This document shows positions 14,336-16,948 of a stretch of 16,948 bases of DNA, one piece after another. How positions within the stretch are numbered: the first letter of the stretch is position 1; each line of letters opens with the position of its first letter. The translations under genes and the position numbers were made by a program. The notes below the pieces were generated by a model. The model was not told the DNA's origin and did not search any database. It saw nothing but the letters and a program-made list of their open reading frames with translations. Source of the stretch: Clostridia bacterium (GTDB lineage: Bacteria; Bacillota; Clostridia; Christensenellales; Aristaeellaceae); NCBI GenBank assembly GCA_024404395.1, contig JAKSPZ010000004.1, positions 1-16,948 of the forward strand, written 5' to 3'.

Positions 14336-15096
14336 AAATCTGCTTTGATCACATCGATGCGTGCATCGGCGGCAACAGAATCCTGACGGATGTCAGTGTA
14401 CATGCCCAACACGGTCGGATGACGGGGATCATCGGTCCCAACGGCTGCGGCAAGTCCACCCTGCTGAAGACGCTCTTCGGGATCGTCAAGACCGACAGCG
14501 GGACCATCACTCTGGATGGAAAGCCGATCTCGGAAATGAAGCGCAGCGAGGTCTCGTCGCTGGTCGGTTATGTCGGTCAGGATATCCCCTGCGTCTTTGA
14601 TTTTTCCGTTCGCAGCGTAACAGAGATGGCTCTGTACGGTCGGAAGGGACTGTCCAGAAGAAAGCGGGACAGCATCGTAAACGAGTCCCTTGCGTCTGTC
14701 GGTCTGCTCGATCTGGCGGAGCGCAGCATTCTGACCCTTTCCGGCGGCGAACGAAAGCTCGTCTTCATTGCCCGCGCGCTGGCACAGGGCGTTGAGACCA
14801 TCGTTCTGGATGAGCCGACGAACCATCTCGATATCCGCCATCAGCTGTTTATCATGGATTATCTCAAGAAGAGCGGAAAGACCATCCTGATCGTGCTCCA
14901 CGATCTGCGCCTCGCCGCCTACTACTGCGATGAGGTCTTCCTGCTCAACAAAGGACACAGCTACGCCTCGGGCGCGCCCTGCGATACCCTGACCACGGAG
15001 AACATCCGAAATGTCTTCGGCATCCACGGCTACGCCGGCAACGCGGCTTTCGGCTCCGACTTCATGATCGATTTCAACAGCGAGATCACGCTGTGA
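14332..15096 (+). CDS. btuD: BtuD/FecE-family ABC transporter ATPase
   Basis: The ATP-hydrolysing subunit that powers the BtuC-like permease. It has 254 residues, standard for the family. Walker A is GPNGCGKST (35-43), the Q-loop glutamine is Gln83 (VGQD), the signature is LSGGE (136-140) followed by RKLVFIARAL, Walker B is IVLDE (157-161) with the D-loop NHLD, and the H-loop histidine is His190 (VLHDL). All catalytic elements are intact. The ATG overlaps the permease stop (ATGA). A terminator follows 14 bases after the stop codon, so the operon is complete with three genes: binding protein, permease, ATPase. Confidence 0.94.
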   Translation: MKICFDHIDACIGGNRILTDVSVHAQHGRMTGIIGPNGCGKSTLLKTLFGIVKTDSGTITLDGKPISEMKRSEVSSLVGYVGQDIPCVFDFSVRSVTEMALYGRKGLSRRKRDSIVNESLASVGLLDLAERSILTLSGGERKLVFIARALAQGVETIVLDEPTNHLDIRHQLFIMDYLKKSGKTILIVLHDLRLAAYYCDEVFLLNKGHSYASGAPCDTLTTENIRNVFGIHGYAGNAAFGSDFMIDFNSEITL

Positions 15097-15110
15097 ACCG
15101 GGAAAACGAC

Positions 15111-15145
15111 AAAAGAGCAATGTGCTGTTCGCACATTGCTCTTTT
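15111..15145. terminator. Bidirectional intrinsic terminator between convergent genes
   Basis: AAAAGAGCAATGTGC (15111-15125), loop TGTTC, exact 15-base complement (15131-15145) ending TTTT. The A-run and T-run let it end both the rightward B12 operon and the leftward small gene at 15159. Its stem core is shared with the terminator at 11903. Confidence 0.93.
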
Positions 15146-15158
15146 CAATTACTCTTTT

Positions 15159-15404
15159 TCATTCGATCGCTTCCCCGTGGAGGGTGACCCTGCCGCCGTC
15201 GGGGCATTGGGCGTCGAAGCATCTTGCGCGCCCGCTGCCGTAGTCCAGCTCGGCGCCGTTGAGCAGGGCGTAGACCATGGGGTAGATGGTGCTCCACAGC
15301 TCGTGGCACATGGGCGGGCACAGGTCTTCGACGATGAACTCGTCCCCCGCCTTGCAGTAGCCGCCGCGGCATCGGCTCTCCGTCACCGTGATCCTGACTT
15401 TCAT
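15159..15404 (-). CDS. Small TIGR04076-like protein, function unknown
   Basis: An 81-residue protein beginning MKVRITVTESRC. It resembles the small TIGR04076 family: a short leading strand, a Cys-containing turn (YCKAGDEFIVED, 16-27), PMCHELWSTIYPMVYALLNGAEL (split: MCHELW 32-37, IYPMVYALLNG 40-50), then a C-terminal strand with a conserved CPDGGRVTLH-type end (67-76). The function of that family is not known to me. Five cysteines in 81 residues suggest metal binding or redox chemistry (inference). GGAGG lies only 4 bases before the ATG. It follows trkH on the same strand after a hairpin, and ends at the shared terminator at 15111-15145. Overlapping frames on either strand look like shadows. 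Confidence 0.75.
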   Translation of the reverse strand: MKVRITVTESRCRGGYCKAGDEFIVEDLCPPMCHELWSTIYPMVYALLNGAELDYGSGRARCFDAQCPDGGRVTLHGEAIE

Positions 15405-15424
15405 ATTGCCTCCCGATAAGTAAA

Positions 15425-15445
15425 CACCCCCGAAGTTCGGGGGTG
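15425..15445 (-). terminator. Hairpin terminator downstream of trkH
   Basis: CACCCCCG (15425-15432), loop AAGTT, CGGGGGTG (15438-15445). On the minus strand it is followed by TTTACTT, a modest U-tract, just after the trkH stop and before the small gene's ribosome-binding site. Partial read-through into that gene is possible. Confidence 0.7.
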
Positions 15446-15452
15446 CGTTTTA

Positions 15453-16898
15453 TTACATCTTGCGCCACGCGTCGGGCATGAAGAGCATGAGGATGGGGAA
15501 AATCTCCAGACGTCCGATGAGCATGCACAGGCTGAGGACCAGCTTGCTCAGGATGGAGAATCCCGCGAAGTTGCCCGTGGGACCGACGGCGCCCAGACCG
15601 GGTCCGATGTTGGACAGGGTGGCGATGACGGCGGTCACGTTGGTCTCGAAACTGAAGCCGTCCAGCGAGATGATCAGCGTCGACAGGATCAGCACGAAGA
15701 TGTAGGCGAAGAAGAAGCCGTAAACGCCGCTGATGACGCCCTCGTCCACGGTGCGACCGTCCAGCTTGACGTTGTTGACGGTGCGGGGATGGATGGTGCG
15801 GCGGATCTCGCGGACCATGCTCTTGACCAGCAGCTGGGCGCGGATGACCTTCATGCCGCCGCCGGTGGAGCCTGCGCAGGCGCCGACCAGCATGATGCCC
15901 ACCAGCAGGGTGCGGCTCAGCTGGGGCCAGACGTCAAAGTCGGCGGTAGCATAGCCGGTGGTGGTCATGATGGAGGACACCTGGAAGAAGGCGTTGCGGA
16001 GGGCGGTGCCGATCTGATTGCCGTAGAGGGGCAGGATGTTCAGGGTGATGATCGCCACTGCGCCGAACAGGATGACGAGGTAGACCTTTACCTCGGAGTT
16101 GCTCTTGATACCGCGCCAGTTGCGATGGACGAGGTAGTAATAGATGGAGAAGTTGACGCCGAAGAGCGCCATGAAGATGCCGATGACGACCTCGATGGCG
16201 GGGGAATTGAACGCCGCGATGCTGGCGTTGTAGTTGGAGAAGCCGCCTGTGCCCGCCGCGCCGAAGGTGTGGATGAGGGCATCGTAGGGCGTCATGCCCA
16301 GAACGAGCAGGGAGATGACCATGAGGACCGACAGTCCGATGTACAGCCAGTACAGGATCTGGGCGGTGCGTCCGAGACGGGGCACCAGCTTGTCGGTGGA
16401 AGGTCCGGGGGACTCGGCGCGCATCAGGTGGATGGCGCGGGGTCCCATCTTGGGGATGATGGCCAGAGACATGACCAGAACGCCCATGCCGCCCGCCCAG
16501 TGGGTAAAGGAGCGCCAGAACGCCATGCCGCGTCCGAGGGACTCGACGTTGGTGAGGATGGTGGCGCCTGTGGAGGTGAAGCCCGAGACGGTCTCGAAGA
16601 AGCAGTCCACCAGAGAGGGGATCTGACCCGAGAAGAAGAAGGGCAGTCCGCCGAAGAAGGACAGCAGGATCCAGCTCAGGGTGACCACGGCGAAACCTTC
16701 GCGGGCGCGGAGGTTCTCATTCTCGGGGCGGAGGCGGCTCATGGCAAAGCCCACCACGGCGACGATGGCGGCGGTGAGGAGGAGATACTTCCAGTCCCCG
16801 TTCCGCTCCACCAGGGAGACCAGAGTCGGCAGCAGGAGCAGGATGGCTTCCACCGTCAGCACGCTGCCCACCAGTTTCAGTGTCAGTTTATTGTTCAT
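15453..16898 (-). CDS. trkH: Trk-type potassium uptake protein TrkH
   Basis: The K+-translocating membrane subunit of the Trk/Ktr system. It has 481 residues, matching TrkH (about 483). The four selectivity-filter loops can be read: P1 TSTGA (108-112), P2 AGTGGF (215-220), P3 TTTGYA (312-317) and P4 SNIGPG (429-434), each with the essential glycine. ACAGSTGGGMKVIR (340-353) is the intramembrane gating loop in the third repeat. HWAGGMGVLV (133-142) is also family-typical. The TrkH length and extra N-terminal helices favour TrkH over KtrB. Its ATG overlaps the stop of the upstream gene (ATGA, 16895-16898), indicating coupled translation with a probable trkA. The regulator TrkA would control opening by binding nucleotide. 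Confidence 0.95.
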   Translation of the reverse strand: MNNKLTLKLVGSVLTVEAILLLLPTLVSLVERNGDWKYLLLTAAIVAVVGFAMSRLRPENENLRAREGFAVVTLSWILLSFFGGLPFFFSGQIPSLVDCFFETVSGFTSTGATILTNVESLGRGMAFWRSFTHWAGGMGVLVMSLAIIPKMGPRAIHLMRAESPGPSTDKLVPRLGRTAQILYWLYIGLSVLMVISLLVLGMTPYDALIHTFGAAGTGGFSNYNASIAAFNSPAIEVVIGIFMALFGVNFSIYYYLVHRNWRGIKSNSEVKVYLVILFGAVAIITLNILPLYGNQIGTALRNAFFQVSSIMTTTGYATADFDVWPQLSRTLLVGIMLVGACAGSTGGGMKVIRAQLLVKSMVREIRRTIHPRTVNNVKLDGRTVDEGVISGVYGFFFAYIFVLILSTLIISLDGFSFETNVTAVIATLSNIGPGLGAVGPTGNFAGFSILSKLVLSLCMLIGRLEIFPILMLFMPDAWRKM

Positions 16899-16948
16899 CT
16901 TTTCATCTCCGGCAGTTCGAAGGCATCGGACAGATCTTTAACCGCCCC
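16895..16948 (-). CDS. trkA: C-terminal end of a probable TrkA regulatory subunit (cut by window edge)
   Basis: Seventeen codons are readable leftward from the right edge: GAVKDLSDAFELPEMKR, then TGA at 16897-16895. The stop overlaps the trkH ATG by four bases. TrkA-C/RCK domains often end in a similar acidic 'DL..F' tail, and trkA-trkH order is common. The assignment is from context rather than from a domain. Confidence 0.6.
   Translation of the reverse strand, partial: GAVKDLSDAFELPEMKR

Noticed and set aside
12318..15096. Ferric-siderophore uptake operon
   Set aside because: Protein families allow it, but the cobalamin riboswitch in the leader favours B12 or a precursor.
15093..15419. 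A + strand open frame after the B12 ATPase gene
   Set aside because: It covers a bidirectional terminator and is antisense to the TIGR04076-like gene, which has a good ribosome-binding site and family resemblance.

Overview
The window is GC-rich (high third-position G/C) and looks chromosomal, from an anaerobic Bacillota, most likely Clostridia. Supporting signs are strong GGAGG ribosome-binding sites, sigma-A promoters with 17-base spacers, pyruvate phosphate dikinase, a cobalamin riboswitch with a terminator switch, and typical hairpin-plus-U terminators. The signal peptides of both binding proteins (MKKLLALLMA..., no lipobox) recall gut Christensenellales/Oscillospirales-type genomes. That placement is inference only.

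Layout. 1-1396 (minus): N-terminal half of ppdK, with a near-consensus promoter at 1485-1513. 1717-2667 (plus): tRNA-dihydrouridine synthase with a TTG start. 2782-11258 (plus): a seven-gene carbohydrate operon in the order FGGY kinase, solute-binding protein, two ABC permeases, two tandem paralogous amidohydrolases, and an AraA-like sugar isomerase. It starts from a promoter at 2720-2748 and ends at a strong terminator (11306-11340). 11364-11900 (plus): YgjV-type membrane protein, whose promoter overlaps that terminator. 11968-15096 (plus): a cobalamin riboswitch with terminator, then btuF-btuC-btuD-like B12 uptake genes. 15159-15404 (minus): a small TIGR04076-like protein. 15453-16898 (minus): trkH, preceded by the last codons of a probable trkA that overlap its start.

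How the genes work together. The sugar operon combines import (binding protein plus permeases, ATPase supplied from elsewhere), two metal-dependent TIM-barrel hydrolases, an aldose-ketose isomerase and a ketose kinase. A plausible flow is import of a derivatised or lactone-type sugar, hydrolysis to a free aldose, isomerisation and phosphorylation. I know of no described pathway with exactly this gene set, so it is the best candidate here for something undescribed. The B12 block is a conventional riboswitch-controlled uptake operon. Trk is potassium uptake. ppdK and dus are housekeeping genes.

Other structure: a cluster of GGAA/TTCC dyads and a long palindromic hairpin between the binding-protein and permease genes, and two terminators sharing the same stem core.
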